DNA from: Halalkalicoccus sp. NIPERK01
GTDB taxonomy: Archaea > Halobacteriota > Halobacteria > Halobacteriales > Halalkalicoccaceae
Assembly (NCBI RefSeq): GCF_030287405.1
Contig: NZ_JASVVV010000006.1
Coordinates: 1 to 64,000, forward strand
Length of the DNA: 64,000 nucleotides
Direction of reading: 5' to 3'
Shown: positions 34,377 to 43,675 of the stretch, piece by piece
Layout of the letters: each line of letters starts with the position of its first letter
How positions within the stretch are numbered: position 1 is the stretch's first letter
Made by a program: the position numbers and the translations under genes
Notes under the pieces: model-generated
What the model saw: only the letters and a program-made list of their open reading frames with translations
The model's database searches: none
What the model was told of the DNA's origin: nothing

Positions 34377-34766
34377 CGTATACTGGCCGGAGGATCTCGT
34401 GCCACCATGATTACTATGCGGACGAAACGGTCGGTAAGGACGGCCTACCGGCGGCCATTCGAGGAGATCTCGATCGGAGAAGCTACGCGTCGGTCGGACC
34501 TCGATTCCCGTGAACCACGGCGGCGAAACCGGTCCCCACGTCGACAAATGAGCGAGCGAGGGAGTGTCAGAGGCACCACCACGTGCTTTTTTCCTCCCCT
34601 GCTCGCTAACTGCAGGGTTGCCTGCATAGTTAAAAAATATTTTTACTAGTATTTTATATTATACTGACAGTCGAATATATAGTGGGATGGCGGCTCGGAT
34701 CGTTCGGTCCGGGGGTCGTCGTTCCGGGATCGAGTGGGCGCCGTCGAGGAAACCCGATCCACGGCT
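34377..34766. other. 390-bp gene-free region with AT-rich island
   Basis: No supported ORF. 34617-34685 is strongly AT-rich (several A/T runs including TTAAAAAATATTTTTAC and TATTTTATATTATAC), in contrast with the flanking GC-rich DNA. It lies about 240 bp upstream of the lipoprotein start, too far for that gene's core promoter, and not next to any other start. Confidence 0.4.
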
Positions 34767-34879
34767 CGTACTGTCGGTCATAACTCCGTGAATCGATCGG
34801 AGCCGAGACGAGCGGAAATCGTGCCCTTGCCCGTCGAATCGTGCCATCGCAGATCGTACGCCCGTGACCGACAGTATCA
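34767..34879 (-). repeat. 113-nt stop-codon-linked element, copy B
   Basis: On the minus strand it begins TGATACTGTCGGTCACGGG and ends ATGACCGACAGTACG, with the 12-bp perfect inverted end TACTGTCGGTCA. The TGA (34877-34879) is the stop codon of the winged-helix membrane protein gene at 34877-35428. It aligns without gaps to copies A and C over all 113 positions. Best conserved are the ends and positions 41-60 and 81-113. Confidence 0.85.
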
Positions 34880-35428
34880 CTGTAGCCGTTGGATCCCGAC
34901 GATCAGCACCACCGCGACCATCGCGAGAACGGTGAGAACGCGGGTCGGGACGATCCGACTCGCCAGAACCAACCCGCCGGTGATCGCCGAGACGCTCGTC
35001 ACCTCGCGGACGAGCCCCGAAACGCCCTCCCGTAGCGAGGCCAGCGTCGTCCGCCGGGCGTCCATCGCGGGCGAACGGCGGTCGTCCAGATACGACACGA
35101 ACCCGGCGAGGAGCGGCGTCGGTTCGATCCGGCCGCGCGACTGGTCGTATTCGATGATGCCGTGTGTGGCCAGCTTCGGGAGGTGGTTCTGGTACAAGGA
35201 GATGTAGACCCGCTGGCGCTGGGTCGAATCCAGCGCGTTCACGGTCGTGTCGTGCTCCCGTGCGGCGATCCGTTCCGCGAGGGTCCGCATCTCGACCGGC
35301 CCCTCGCGCTCGGCGAGGTCCCGGAGGACGGCCCGGCGACGCTGATTGGAGAGGATGTGGAAGAGGTCGTCCCGGGAGATGTCGGGGGGCGTGTCCACAG
35401 GTTCTGCCGATGGGTCGGTGTGAACCAT
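34877..35428 (-). CDS. membrane-anchored winged-helix regulator (DUF7344-like)
   Basis: The 183-aa protein has an N-terminal winged-helix region (about 17-95, DLFHILSNQRRRAVLRDLAE, LYQNHLPKLATHGIIEYDQ), a charged linker (about 110-140), and a C-terminal pair of hydrophobic segments (about 141-157 and 163-178, VLTVLAMVAVVLIVGI) that should anchor it in the membrane. Such ArsR-like haloarchaeal proteins are thought to bind DNA or partners at the membrane, with details unknown. Its stop codon is the first triplet of element copy B, only four residues after the last helix. Confidence 0.75.
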   Translation of the reverse strand: MVHTDPSAEPVDTPPDISRDDLFHILSNQRRRAVLRDLAEREGPVEMRTLAERIAAREHDTTVNALDSTQRQRVYISLYQNHLPKLATHGIIEYDQSRGRIEPTPLLAGFVSYLDDRRSPAMDARRTTLASLREGVSGLVREVTSVSAITGGLVLASRIVPTRVLTVLAMVAVVLIVGIQRLQ

Positions 35429-35666
35429 GGGAGGAGACCTGTTGATACACTACTCCGAAAGCTCGTATTTACCGGTTCCGATTCGGGGCCATCGATGACC
35501 GAGCGACGAGGGACGAGCCGTCGGCGGCTACCGAACACCGATCTCCCGATCCGGTCCACGTGGACCGGGTGGACGGCCGCGGGAGTCGATACGAGGACCG
35601 TTCCCCCGCGAAGACGGGCGCGCCCGGAACCCAACAGACAAGGGGTCGCTCCACGCAGGGACACCG

Positions 35667-36836
35667 ATGACCGACCGTTCCGTGTCAGCCCGAGTCGCCC
35701 GGATCGAACCCCAGCGGATCCGGCGGCTGTTCGACCTCGCGACCGACCACGACGGCGACGTGGTCCACCTCGAACTCGGGGAACCCGACTTCCCCACGCC
35801 GGAACACGTCGTCGACGCCGCGGCGACGGCGGCCCGCGAGGGGGAAACCGGCTACACGCCCAACGCGGGGATCGACCCGCTCAGACGGGCCGTCGCCGAC
35901 CGACTGCGCGCCGACGGCGTCGACGCGGACCCCGACCGGGTGGTCGTGACGACCGGCGGCGTCGAGGCGCTCTACCTGACGCTGTTGACGGTGACCGACC
36001 CCGGCGACGAGGTGGTCGTGCCGACGCCGGCCTGGCCGAACCCGTTCTCGCAGGCCCGTCTGGCGGGGACGGAGCCCGTCGAGGTTCCGCTATCCCCCGC
36101 CGACGGCTTCGCTCTCGACGCCGACCGACTGATCGACGCCATCGGCGACCGGACCGGCGCCGTCGTGGTGACCTCGCCGTCGAACCCCACCGGTCGCGTG
36201 TTCGAGACGGCGGCGATGGAGCGGGTCGTCGAGGCCGCCGCCCGCCACGACGCCTACGTCGTCGCCGACGAGGTCTACCACGAACTCGCCTACGACCGCC
36301 ACCCCGAACGCCTCGCGGCCGTCACCGAGTATCCCGAACGGGTGATCACCGTCGATTCGTGTTCGAAGACCTACGCGATGACGGGCTGGCGCGTCGGCTG
36401 GCTCAGCGGCCCCGAAGCGGTGACGGCGGCGGTGACGAAGATCCACGAGAGCACGACCTCGTGCGTGAACACGCCCGCCCAGCACGCCGCCCTCGCCGCG
36501 CTGACCGGCCCCGACGAACCGGTCCGGGAGATGCGGGCGGCCTTCGAGCGCCGTCGGGACGCGATCGTCGACCGACTCCGCGAGATCCCGGGCGTCTCGA
36601 CGACGCGGCCCGAGGGCGCCTTCTACGCGTTCGTCGACGCGAGCGACCTGTCGGGGTCGAGCATGGACGTCGCAAAGCGCCTGCTGTTCGAGTACGACGT
36701 GGTCGCCGCCCCCGGAAGCGCCTTCGGCGAGGCCGGGGAGGGCTACCTCCGGTTCAGTTTCGCGAACGACCTCGGCCGGATCGAACTGGGGCTGGAGCGC
36801 TTCGAGCGGATGGTCCGCGAGGGACGGGGGCGCTGA
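35667..36836 (+). CDS. class I/II PLP aminotransferase
   Basis: The 389-aa enzyme has the fold type I hallmarks: GEPDFPTPEHVVDAA at the substrate gate, PSNPTGRVFE, D201 (VADEVYHELAYD) and K234 in DSCSKTYAMTGWRVGWLSG. It resembles aspartate or aromatic aminotransferases of the I-gamma type. The exact amino donor cannot be told from sequence. It is a single-gene unit with GC-rich surroundings, followed by a convergent SDR gene. Confidence 0.9.
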   Translation: MTDRSVSARVARIEPQRIRRLFDLATDHDGDVVHLELGEPDFPTPEHVVDAAATAAREGETGYTPNAGIDPLRRAVADRLRADGVDADPDRVVVTTGGVEALYLTLLTVTDPGDEVVVPTPAWPNPFSQARLAGTEPVEVPLSPADGFALDADRLIDAIGDRTGAVVVTSPSNPTGRVFETAAMERVVEAAARHDAYVVADEVYHELAYDRHPERLAAVTEYPERVITVDSCSKTYAMTGWRVGWLSGPEAVTAAVTKIHESTTSCVNTPAQHAALAALTGPDEPVREMRAAFERRRDAIVDRLREIPGVSTTRPEGAFYAFVDASDLSGSSMDVAKRLLFEYDVVAAPGSAFGEAGEGYLRFSFANDLGRIELGLERFERMVREGRGR

Positions 36837-36900
36837 TCGCGTTCCGAGCGTCCGTCGTTCCGGTCCCGTTCGTATCGAGCCTCTCTCGGGTTCGGCGTCG

Positions 36901-37782
36901 CTACGACGGCCAGTCGGGGTCGATCCCGACGAGGTCGGCGCTGACCCGCCAGAGGCGCTCCCGGAACTCGGGATCGGTCGCGCTCTGCGCGGGCGTTTCG
37001 GGACCGTCCGCCCCAACGTAGCGCCCCGAACGGGTCCCGTAGGCGGGCGCCGTCGCCAGTTCGACGAGGCGGTCCGCGCCCGCCTCGGGGGTCGTACCGA
37101 TCCCGGGAACCGCCGCGGCGATCCGGGCGAACAGCCGCGTTCGGAGGCCCGCGTCCCGGAACAGGCGCGTCGACGGGACGAATCCCGGATGGAAGCAGTT
37201 CGCGACGACGTCGGCGTCGTCGCCCCCGAGTCGGTCGGCGAGTTCGAGGGTGAAGGCGACGTTCGCGAGTTTCGATCGCGCGTAGGCGTCGATCGCGCTG
37301 TACCCGCGCTCCATCCGGAGGTCGTCGAACGCCAGTTCCCCTCGCCGGTGAACCGCGGAGGCGGTGACGACGACGCGGGCGGGCGCCGACGCGCGAAGGA
37401 GGTCCAGGAGTTCGTGCGTGAGCAGGTACGGCGCGAGGTGGTTGACGGCGAACGTCAGTTCGACCCCGTCGTCGGTGATCGTCCGTTCGTCCGTCGAGAG
37501 CCCGGCGTTGTGTGCGAGCACGTCGAGTCGGTCGTACGCGCTCGCGACGTCGGTGGCCAGCCGTCGCACCGCGTCCCGAGTCGCCAGGTCGACCCCGTGA
37601 AAGCGAACCGTCCCCGGCGTCGAGGCGGTCGTCTCGTCCGCGAGCCGTCGGCCCCGCCGTTCGTCACGGCCGACGAGCGCGACCGTCGCGCCGGTCCGCG
37701 CGAGTTCGCGGGCGGCGACGGCGCCGATGCCGCTCGTCCCGCCCGTCAACAGTACCACACTGTCGTCCGCAGTGCCGTCCAT
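36901..37782 (-). CDS. short-chain dehydrogenase/reductase
   Basis: The 293-aa protein has the classical SDR motifs: TGGTSGIG (13-20) for NAD(P), HNAG (91-94), S142 in TASAVHRRG, and the catalytic Y167-x3-K171. Its length and the position of the active site resemble retinol dehydrogenase/WW-domain oxidoreductase-like SDRs. The substrate is unknown. It is convergent with the aminotransferase gene (64-bp gap) and shares no operon. Confidence 0.88.
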   Translation of the reverse strand: MDGTADDSVVLLTGGTSGIGAVAARELARTGATVALVGRDERRGRRLADETTASTPGTVRFHGVDLATRDAVRRLATDVASAYDRLDVLAHNAGLSTDERTITDDGVELTFAVNHLAPYLLTHELLDLLRASAPARVVVTASAVHRRGELAFDDLRMERGYSAIDAYARSKLANVAFTLELADRLGGDDADVVANCFHPGFVPSTRLFRDAGLRTRLFARIAAAVPGIGTTPEAGADRLVELATAPAYGTRSGRYVGADGPETPAQSATDPEFRERLWRVSADLVGIDPDWPS

Positions 37783-37916
37783 GCTCTACGATCGGCGGCG
37801 GGTTACAAAACGGGTGAGGAACGCCGGTTGGCCTCCGAGGCGTCGCCGACCGGGTCCGGATCCCGTCCGGCGACGCGCGGAATCGGTGGGCGGGATCGCG
37901 TTCCACGGACCGCGGG

Positions 37917-38297
37917 TCAGCGAACGCTCGTCGCGCCTCGCTCTCTGGACCGGTCCCGGTCCCGCGTGCGCCGGGCAGCGCGCAGGACGAGCCCCCCGGC
38001 GACCCCGGCGCTGGAGAAGATCACGGCCTGTCCGACCACCACGGAATCGAGGGATCGTCCGTCGACGTATCCCAGAAGTACCGCGAGGAGCGCGACCGCC
38101 CAGAAGGACCCCGACAGCACGATCCCGAGGACGGCCGGCGCGACGAGCGCTCTCAGACCCCCGGGGGCCCGCGTGTCGGCCGTCAGTCGGAGCCAGCCGT
38201 ACCCCGCGGCGAGGACGAGGGTGACCAAGAGACACGCAAGGAGCGCTCCGAGAAGGACGAGTCCGATCCAGAGGGTGTGTAAGTGTAGCGGCAGCAT
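37917..38297 (-). CDS. membrane protein, unknown function (126 aa)
   Basis: Three hydrophobic segments (about 8-34, 48-75 and 84-107) separated by short loops, with a strongly basic C-terminal tail (RAARRTRDRDRSRERG) on the cytoplasmic side. No motif was recognised. The start at 38297 is followed upstream by a stem-loop at 38319-38350 which may lie in the leader or control region. It could be a subunit of a larger membrane complex, but no neighbour supports that. Confidence 0.5.
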   Translation of the reverse strand: MLPLHLHTLWIGLVLLGALLACLLVTLVLAAGYGWLRLTADTRAPGGLRALVAPAVLGIVLSGSFWAVALLAVLLGYVDGRSLDSVVVGQAVIFSSAGVAGGLVLRAARRTRDRDRSRERGATSVR

Positions 38298-38680
38298 AAT
38301 TTCAGGACAATTCTCCGCATACGGTATGTCTCCCAGGGAGATAACCGTATCGTGAGCGGGGGCTCCGTCTGTTTCGGACCGGCACGAACCCCTCGGGAAG
38401 ACTTCGTTCTAGCTCACAGGACCCGGTGTTCGGCGAGATCGCTCCCGGATAATCCCGTAGAGGTACCCGTCGAGGAATGCAGCGGTCGCCGTTGTGAAAC
38501 GGCGACCAGCGACGTGAGATGGGCTCCGAATCACCACGGTTCGAAAACGATTCCGACCGACTTCGTCTCGAACGTCCTCCATCCGCAGGGGCCACCAGAA
38601 TCGGAGCCTGCGATGCGAATCGAGGACCGGGGGGTGAGGTGGGGAGACACGCGATCACACGAGTCCGCTAAAAGCGGCGC
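38298..38680. other. 383-bp gene-free region with two strong stem-loops
   Basis: No supported ORF. A first structure at 38319-38350 nests TCTC/GAGA inside ATACGGT/ACCGTAT. A second at 38484-38507 is a perfect 10-bp stem (GGTCGCCGTT/AACGGCGACC) closed by GTGA, a GNRA-type tetraloop in RNA. The region separates two minus-strand genes, the FAD hydroxylase ending at 38681 and the membrane protein starting at 38297, so a small RNA or leader is possible. Confidence 0.45.
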
Positions 38681-40129
38681 TTACGGCTTTCGCTTCGCGG
38701 CGAAATCGGCCTCATCGCCTTCGTCGTGATCGGTAACGTCACCTTGAGAAGGGGTTCGTGACTGCAGGCTCGATCCGCTACGGGCCGGGCCGAGCACGCG
38801 CCACAGGATTCGCGGGCGAAACAAGACGGTTGGTGGCTGCTGCATCGAGAGGACGCTGGTAAAGGCATCAGTCAGCGCTCCATCGGTGTGGGCCCTGCGG
38901 AACAGGCGGGACAGATACCAATCGAAAAGAGCAGTTCCGCGTGGCTTGGGGCCACGGGTCTGGGGGAAACCGAAGTCGGCTCCGATCGCCATCATCCATG
39001 CAGTGTCGACGACCTCTGCGACACGAGCGAAAAAGCGGAGCGCGAGCGCCTCGCGGCCGTCCGTCGCAAGGACGTGGTGAAGCACCAGCGCTTCGAGCGC
39101 CGCCACCGACATACCCTGGCCGTAGATCGGGTTGAAACTGGCGATCGCATCGCCGACGACGACCAATCCATTCGGGAACCGATCGAGATCCTCGTAGCGA
39201 TGCCGGCGGTTGGATTGGAACGGGTAGTGGTGGATCTCCTCGGAGACCCACGGGTGTTCATCGAGGAGGTGTTTCAGTTCGGGAGTGGGAAGGCTCCCGG
39301 CGAAGTCTTCGAATCCCGCCGTATCCGTCGGCGGATGATCGCCGTGAACGCCGTGTAGGTTCACCAACCACCGATCCCCTTCGACGGGTAACACCGCGCC
39401 ACCCCGAGTGCGGGGCGCCTCGGCCAGCACACCGATCATCCGAGCATCATCGGTGGGTCGCTCGATGAAGGTAGTGCTGTAGGCCACGTTGATGTGCACC
39501 TCATCCATGACGGGCGGCGTGTAGTCGTGATTCTCCAGCCAGACCGGCGTCCGGCTCGTCCGGCCGGTGGCATCGACGACGAGGTCGGTGGAAAGCTCCG
39601 CTCGCCCGGCGTCTTCGTTCCGGATCGCCACACCGGTCACGGCGGTCGCTGCGTCGTCGACCAGGTAGTCGACGCATTGACAGCGATCCCATAGCTGGAC
39701 GGCATCGAGCCGGGAGACGTGCCGTCTGAGCACCTGTTCGTAGAGCGGTCGGGTTGCTGCGTAGAGCGGAAACGGCTTCGATCCGGCGGCGAGGAAGTCG
39801 CCCTGACCGTAGGTGTAGAGGTCGTGTTGGCCGTCGATCGCCACGCCACCAGCGGCGAGCAGGTCCTCGCTGTAACCCGGGAACAGGTCCTCCAACGTGG
39901 TCCGCCCGGCCTCCCAGAGGATGTGGATTTGACGGGCCTGAGGTACGCTCCGGCGTGCAACCGGCTCGTCAGGTAGCGGGTCCCGATCGATGACCGTGAC
40001 CTCGTCGAACGCGTCTGCCAGGATTCGGGCCGTGCACAGACCAGCGATGCTCGCGCCGACCACTACTGCATGTCCCCCGTCCGTGTCGGGCTGGGTACTC
40101 TCGTATCGTGGGACGGTTGCCAAGGTCAT
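38681..40129 (-). CDS. FAD-dependent oxidoreductase, aromatic hydroxylase/halogenase-like
   Basis: The 482-aa protein begins after 18 residues with the Rossmann FAD motif HAVVVGASIAGLCTARIL, has E/D near VTVIDRD, and the second FAD motif GLVVVGDAIASFNPIYGQGM (about 319-338). It is related to FAD-dependent aromatic monooxygenases and tryptophan-halogenase-like or geranylgeranyl-reductase-like proteins. Which reaction cannot be decided. The upstream 375 bp and this gene have more even base use and more rare codons than neighbours, which may mean recent transfer. It stands alone. Confidence 0.75.
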   Translation of the reverse strand: MTLATVPRYESTQPDTDGGHAVVVGASIAGLCTARILADAFDEVTVIDRDPLPDEPVARRSVPQARQIHILWEAGRTTLEDLFPGYSEDLLAAGGVAIDGQHDLYTYGQGDFLAAGSKPFPLYAATRPLYEQVLRRHVSRLDAVQLWDRCQCVDYLVDDAATAVTGVAIRNEDAGRAELSTDLVVDATGRTSRTPVWLENHDYTPPVMDEVHINVAYSTTFIERPTDDARMIGVLAEAPRTRGGAVLPVEGDRWLVNLHGVHGDHPPTDTAGFEDFAGSLPTPELKHLLDEHPWVSEEIHHYPFQSNRRHRYEDLDRFPNGLVVVGDAIASFNPIYGQGMSVAALEALVLHHVLATDGREALALRFFARVAEVVDTAWMMAIGADFGFPQTRGPKPRGTALFDWYLSRLFRRAHTDGALTDAFTSVLSMQQPPTVLFRPRILWRVLGPARSGSSLQSRTPSQGDVTDHDEGDEADFAAKRKP

Positions 40130-40505
40130 ACCAGCTATCCTCCTCTGCGTTCATCGGTCGCGGACGATCCGACTGGACATAGTGCCTGCATGGTATCCTC
40201 CTATACATGTGATGACACATAGCACGAAAAACCCTCTGAAAACCACTAGACCTATCCAAAATCGGGATATCGAGATCGCCGTAGTATCGGTTAGGAGGGT
40301 AGTGATGAACCGTAGCGTCGGACATGATAGCTGAAGGATGTACGAGTCCCACTGACTGGTTCTCCCGTCAGCACGATCGAGGCTGAACTGTTCGCCCGCT
40401 CCCGGCTTCGACCGGCGTCGAACGGATCTCGCCCGACCGGGACCTGCGGCCGGGTCGGATTCCCGACCCCGATCCAGCGAAAGCCACTGGAGAAGGCACC
40501 CCGGG
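40130..40505. other. 376-bp gene-free region
   Basis: This contains the promoter of the FAD hydroxylase gene on the minus strand and the 3' end flank of the dehydrogenase. Base composition is closer to even than elsewhere (A/T-rich words from 40190 to 40330). Near-palindromic words such as ACATGTGATGACACAT (40205-40220) occur, but I cannot assign them. No ORF with haloarchaeal codon bias was seen. Confidence 0.3.
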
Positions 40506-41564
40506 TCACTCGATCCGCGTCCGGAGGTCGTTCACGACCGCCTCGGTTCCCGAGTCGCCGCCGATGTCGGGGGTGCGCGGGGCACCGGGATCCGCGAGCT
40601 GGTCCGCCACCGCGTCGTGCAGCGCCTGCGCGAGCGCCCCCTCGTCGAGGTGCTCCCAGAGGAGTTCCCACGAGAGGACGGTCCCGATCGGGTTCGCGAC
40701 TCCCTCGCCGGTGATGTCGAAGGCGCTTCCATGGACTGGTTCGAACATCGAGGGGTGGGTTCGGGTCGGGTCGACGTTTGACGACGGAGCCAGTCCCAGA
40801 CTCCCCACGATACCCGCGCCGAGATCGGTGAGGACGTCGCCGAAGAGGTTCGAGGCGACGATGACGTCGAACTCGTCGGGGCGCCTGACGAAGTCCATCG
40901 AGGCGGCGTCCACGAGCAGCCGTTCGACCTCGACGTCGGGGTACTCCTCACCGACCTCGGTCACGATATCGTCCCAGAAGACCATTCCATGAGCCTGGGC
41001 GTTGGACTTCGTGATGCTCGTGAGTTTCCCGTCGCGCTCGGTCGCGGCCTCGAACGCCGCGCGAACGATCGTCTCGGTCCCCTCGCGGGTGAACAGCGCG
41101 CTCTGGACCGCGACCTCGTTGTCGAACCCCGCGTACTCCCGGCCGCCGAGGTCGGCGTACTCGCCCTCGGTGTTCTGTCGGTAGACGACGAAGTCGATGT
41201 CGCCGCCGGCGTACTCCCGCAGCGGGCTGGTGATCCCCTCGAACAGATACGAGGGCCGCTTGCAGACGTGCTGTTTGAACCCCTTCGTGATCTCCAGGCG
41301 AAGGCCGTGCAGGGTCACGTGGTCGGGGACGTCGGGGTGACCCACGGCACCGAGGAAGATCGCGTCGTACCCCCGGAGTCGGTCGAGGGCGTCCGCGGGC
41401 ATCATCGCGCCATCCGAGAGGTATCGCTCGGAGCCCCAGTCGTACCGGGTGGTCGAGATCGACACGTCGTGGGCGTCGGCGGCCTCCTCGACGAGCGGCA
41501 TCGCGTGATCGACGACCTCGGGGCCGATGCCGTCCCCCGGAACGACCGCTATATCGTAGCTCAT
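40506..41564 (-). CDS. isopropylmalate/isocitrate dehydrogenase family, tartrate or D-malate dehydrogenase-like
   Basis: The 352-aa enzyme starts MSYDIAVVPGDGIGPEVVDHAM, and has the substrate-binding Arg region SPLREYAGGDIDFVVYRQNT, KSNAQAHGMVFWDDIVTEV and the Mg-binding Asp cluster near NLFGDVLTDLGAGIVG, then the NAD site EPVHGSAFDITGEGVANPIG. The KSNAQ/HGMVFWD context matches TtuC-type tartrate dehydrogenases and D-malate dehydrogenases better than LeuB, so it probably oxidatively decarboxylates a 2-hydroxy acid. No leucine-pathway gene is adjacent. The ATG at 41564 is chosen since upstream codons are non-conserved. Confidence 0.85.
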   Translation of the reverse strand: MSYDIAVVPGDGIGPEVVDHAMPLVEEAADAHDVSISTTRYDWGSERYLSDGAMMPADALDRLRGYDAIFLGAVGHPDVPDHVTLHGLRLEITKGFKQHVCKRPSYLFEGITSPLREYAGGDIDFVVYRQNTEGEYADLGGREYAGFDNEVAVQSALFTREGTETIVRAAFEAATERDGKLTSITKSNAQAHGMVFWDDIVTEVGEEYPDVEVERLLVDAASMDFVRRPDEFDVIVASNLFGDVLTDLGAGIVGSLGLAPSSNVDPTRTHPSMFEPVHGSAFDITGEGVANPIGTVLSWELLWEHLDEGALAQALHDAVADQLADPGAPRTPDIGGDSGTEAVVNDLRTRIE

Positions 41565-42059
41565 CGGCGGGGAGACGTGTCCCGGTCCCATAACGGGGTC
41601 GGTCACGGGATCCGAGCAGGATCGAGACGACGACCGGCCGGAACATCGACGCGGTGGCGAGGCGATCACCGACGACCGACCGCACGCGGGACGGGTCGAC
41701 TCGCGCGCTCGTTCGCCGGGTTCCGACGCGTTCGCGCCCCATCACGAACGATTCGGATCGCTTCCATCACCCCGATCGGTGACGTCCTTCGGCCTTCTCG
41801 CGGCGATCGAAGGGCCTCGACGCATCCGACTGGCTGGGTAGTTGGTTCACACGGAGTTCGGAGCGGGAGGTGCCGGCCGGGATCGATTCGGTCGGGCGCC
41901 AGTTCGATCCGGTTTCCCGGTCCGAGGGGTGCGGGAGCCGATAGCCTTCCCCGAGATTCGGTGTAGAGGGCGCGTCCGCTACCGTGCGATGCCGGCTGGA
42001 CGGGCCCCGTTACGGGATTGACCGATAGCCCTATTAGCGCAGAACATATCATATTTATT
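41565..42059. other. 495-bp gene-free divergent region
   Basis: Divergent promoters for the dehydrogenase (41564) and the lipoprotein (42060) must lie here. The only short A/T-rich stretch is 42028-42060, with CTATTAG about 27 bp before the lipoprotein ATG. The remaining about 430 bp is GC-rich and without codon bias on either strand; I see nothing else in it. Confidence 0.35.
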
Positions 42060-43334
42060 ATGGATAGGAGACGGTTTCTCGGATTGACGGCGGGAACGGG
42101 CATCGCGCTCGCGGGCTGTACGGCAGACGAGGGGGTAGAGGGCGTGAAGCCCGCCGAGAACGACACGGACGCCGAGGGAGAGCCACCGGCGGACGATTCC
42201 GAGGGGAAGAAACCGGAGCCGGAGGGCGGCGACGGCCATCCGTACACGCACTACGACCTCGATGTTCGCGACGAGCGACCGGGGGGCCACCCCGTCTGGA
42301 TCGATCGGAACGGGCGCATCTACGGGCGCAGCGGCCCTCGCGTGCTGGTCAGCGACGACTGGTGGGAGACGACCGAGACGCTGTACTCCTTCGAGGAGGA
42401 GGGGACCAAAGAGGAGTACGTCCAGATGGTCGTCGTCCCCGACAGCGGGCGCGTGATCGCCGCGACCGGTGGTCGGGGTACGGTCGGCGGAAAGATCCAC
42501 CTGATCGACGAGGATTTCGAGGGCTCCGAGGCGCTCTACCAGTTCGAGTACGGCCGGATGTCGAACGAGTTCGGCCACGCCGTCCACGAGGACATCGTCG
42601 TCATCTCAACGTACGGGCTCTCGGACTTCGACGCGAACAGGCACGCCAACGAGGTGATCCTCTCGACCGATGGCGGGCGATCGTTCGAACTCGTCCTCGA
42701 ACCCGAACTGGTCACCGAGGACGCGGCGAACCACCACGTCCACGACGTGGAGTACGACCCCTACGCCGAGCGTATCTGGGTCGCCGTCGGCGATCACGGC
42801 AACTCGCAGATCTACTGGAGCGACGATCTGGGCGACTCGTGGGAGGAACTCGACGAGCGGGGTCGCGTGACGATGATCACACAGATCGCCGCCTTCGAGA
42901 ACTGCGTCGCCTTCGGCACCGACGGCGTCCCGGAGGGGATCATCCGCTGGGAACGGAAGGGGCCGGACGACGCCCCGAACGGCGTCGGCGACCTCGTCCG
43001 TCCGCACGTCGAGATCGTGACCGATCCCGACGACGACGTCATGGAACTGTACGCCCGGCGGCGCTGGCACGTCCGCGAGGACGACGGACGCGAGCTGTGT
43101 CTCATGCCGTTTGGCTACTCGACCATGCACGAGACCGCGGCGGATTCGGTCGTGCTCGCGAGCGTCGACGGCGACGAGTGGTACGAACTCCACCGAACCG
43201 AGACCCGAGAGATCCTGCTGTCGAACGTCATGGGGCCGCTGTCGATGGACGGCGACCGGCGAACGCTCGTCTCAGATAGTTTCCAAGCCGAGGGGTACCA
43301 GATCGACGCGACGGTCCCGAAGTTCTGGGACTGA
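42060..43334 (+). CDS. exported lipoprotein with BNR/beta-propeller-like repeats
   Basis: The ATG at 42060 is followed by DRRRFLGLTAGTGIALAGC, a Tat-like signal with lipobox, then an acidic spacer (about 22-60) and repeated sialidase-type Asp-box-like segments (LVSDDWWETTETLYSF, LSTDGGRSFELVLEPE, YWSDDLGDSWEELDERG). This suggests a beta-propeller related to exo-sialidases, though catalytic residues are not seen. It should sit outside, attached by lipid. The putative TATA CTATTAG about 27 bp upstream implies a leaderless message. Confidence 0.75.
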   Translation: MDRRRFLGLTAGTGIALAGCTADEGVEGVKPAENDTDAEGEPPADDSEGKKPEPEGGDGHPYTHYDLDVRDERPGGHPVWIDRNGRIYGRSGPRVLVSDDWWETTETLYSFEEEGTKEEYVQMVVVPDSGRVIAATGGRGTVGGKIHLIDEDFEGSEALYQFEYGRMSNEFGHAVHEDIVVISTYGLSDFDANRHANEVILSTDGGRSFELVLEPELVTEDAANHHVHDVEYDPYAERIWVAVGDHGNSQIYWSDDLGDSWEELDERGRVTMITQIAAFENCVAFGTDGVPEGIIRWERKGPDDAPNGVGDLVRPHVEIVTDPDDDVMELYARRRWHVREDDGRELCLMPFGYSTMHETAADSVVLASVDGDEWYELHRTETREILLSNVMGPLSMDGDRRTLVSDSFQAEGYQIDATVPKFWD

Positions 43335-43675
43335 GGCGATACATCGCCGTATCCAGGTCGTTACGCCTCCCCTTCGTCAGCGCCCCAGCGGCCGTGGGTG
43401 GCTGGCGCAGTCGGAGTACCGTGCATCCGGGTTCTCGGGGCACGTCGTCGATGGCCGGTCGGCACCCGTCGAGTCAGGAACGCCTTCGCACGGAGCGGGC
43501 AGTCGACCATCGTGAGACGACCCTCGCCGCAGAATATCGTCACCCTTCTGATCATTGGCTCCCAGCGGGGGAGTCGATTCCCCTCGCTGGCGTCGCGGGC
43601 GGTGGACGCCGCGATTGGCCGGTCGGAATCGGATTGTGGTCCTACGAGCGGGAGTCCGTTCGTCGGATCGATACT
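43335..43675. other. 341-bp gene-free region with an 11-bp stem-loop
   Basis: No convincing ORF. At 43562-43590 CCAGCG plus GGGGA pairs with TCCCC plus CGCTGG (one bulged T) around a 6-nt loop, which may terminate transcripts or be part of an RNA. The region separates the convergent lipoprotein and halocyanin genes and is followed at once by element copy C. Confidence 0.4.

Noticed and set aside
34659-35450. Minus-strand frame of 263 codons through element copy B and the winged-helix gene
   Set aside because: It is out of frame with the recognisable winged-helix protein and crosses the repeat element; composition is shadow-like.
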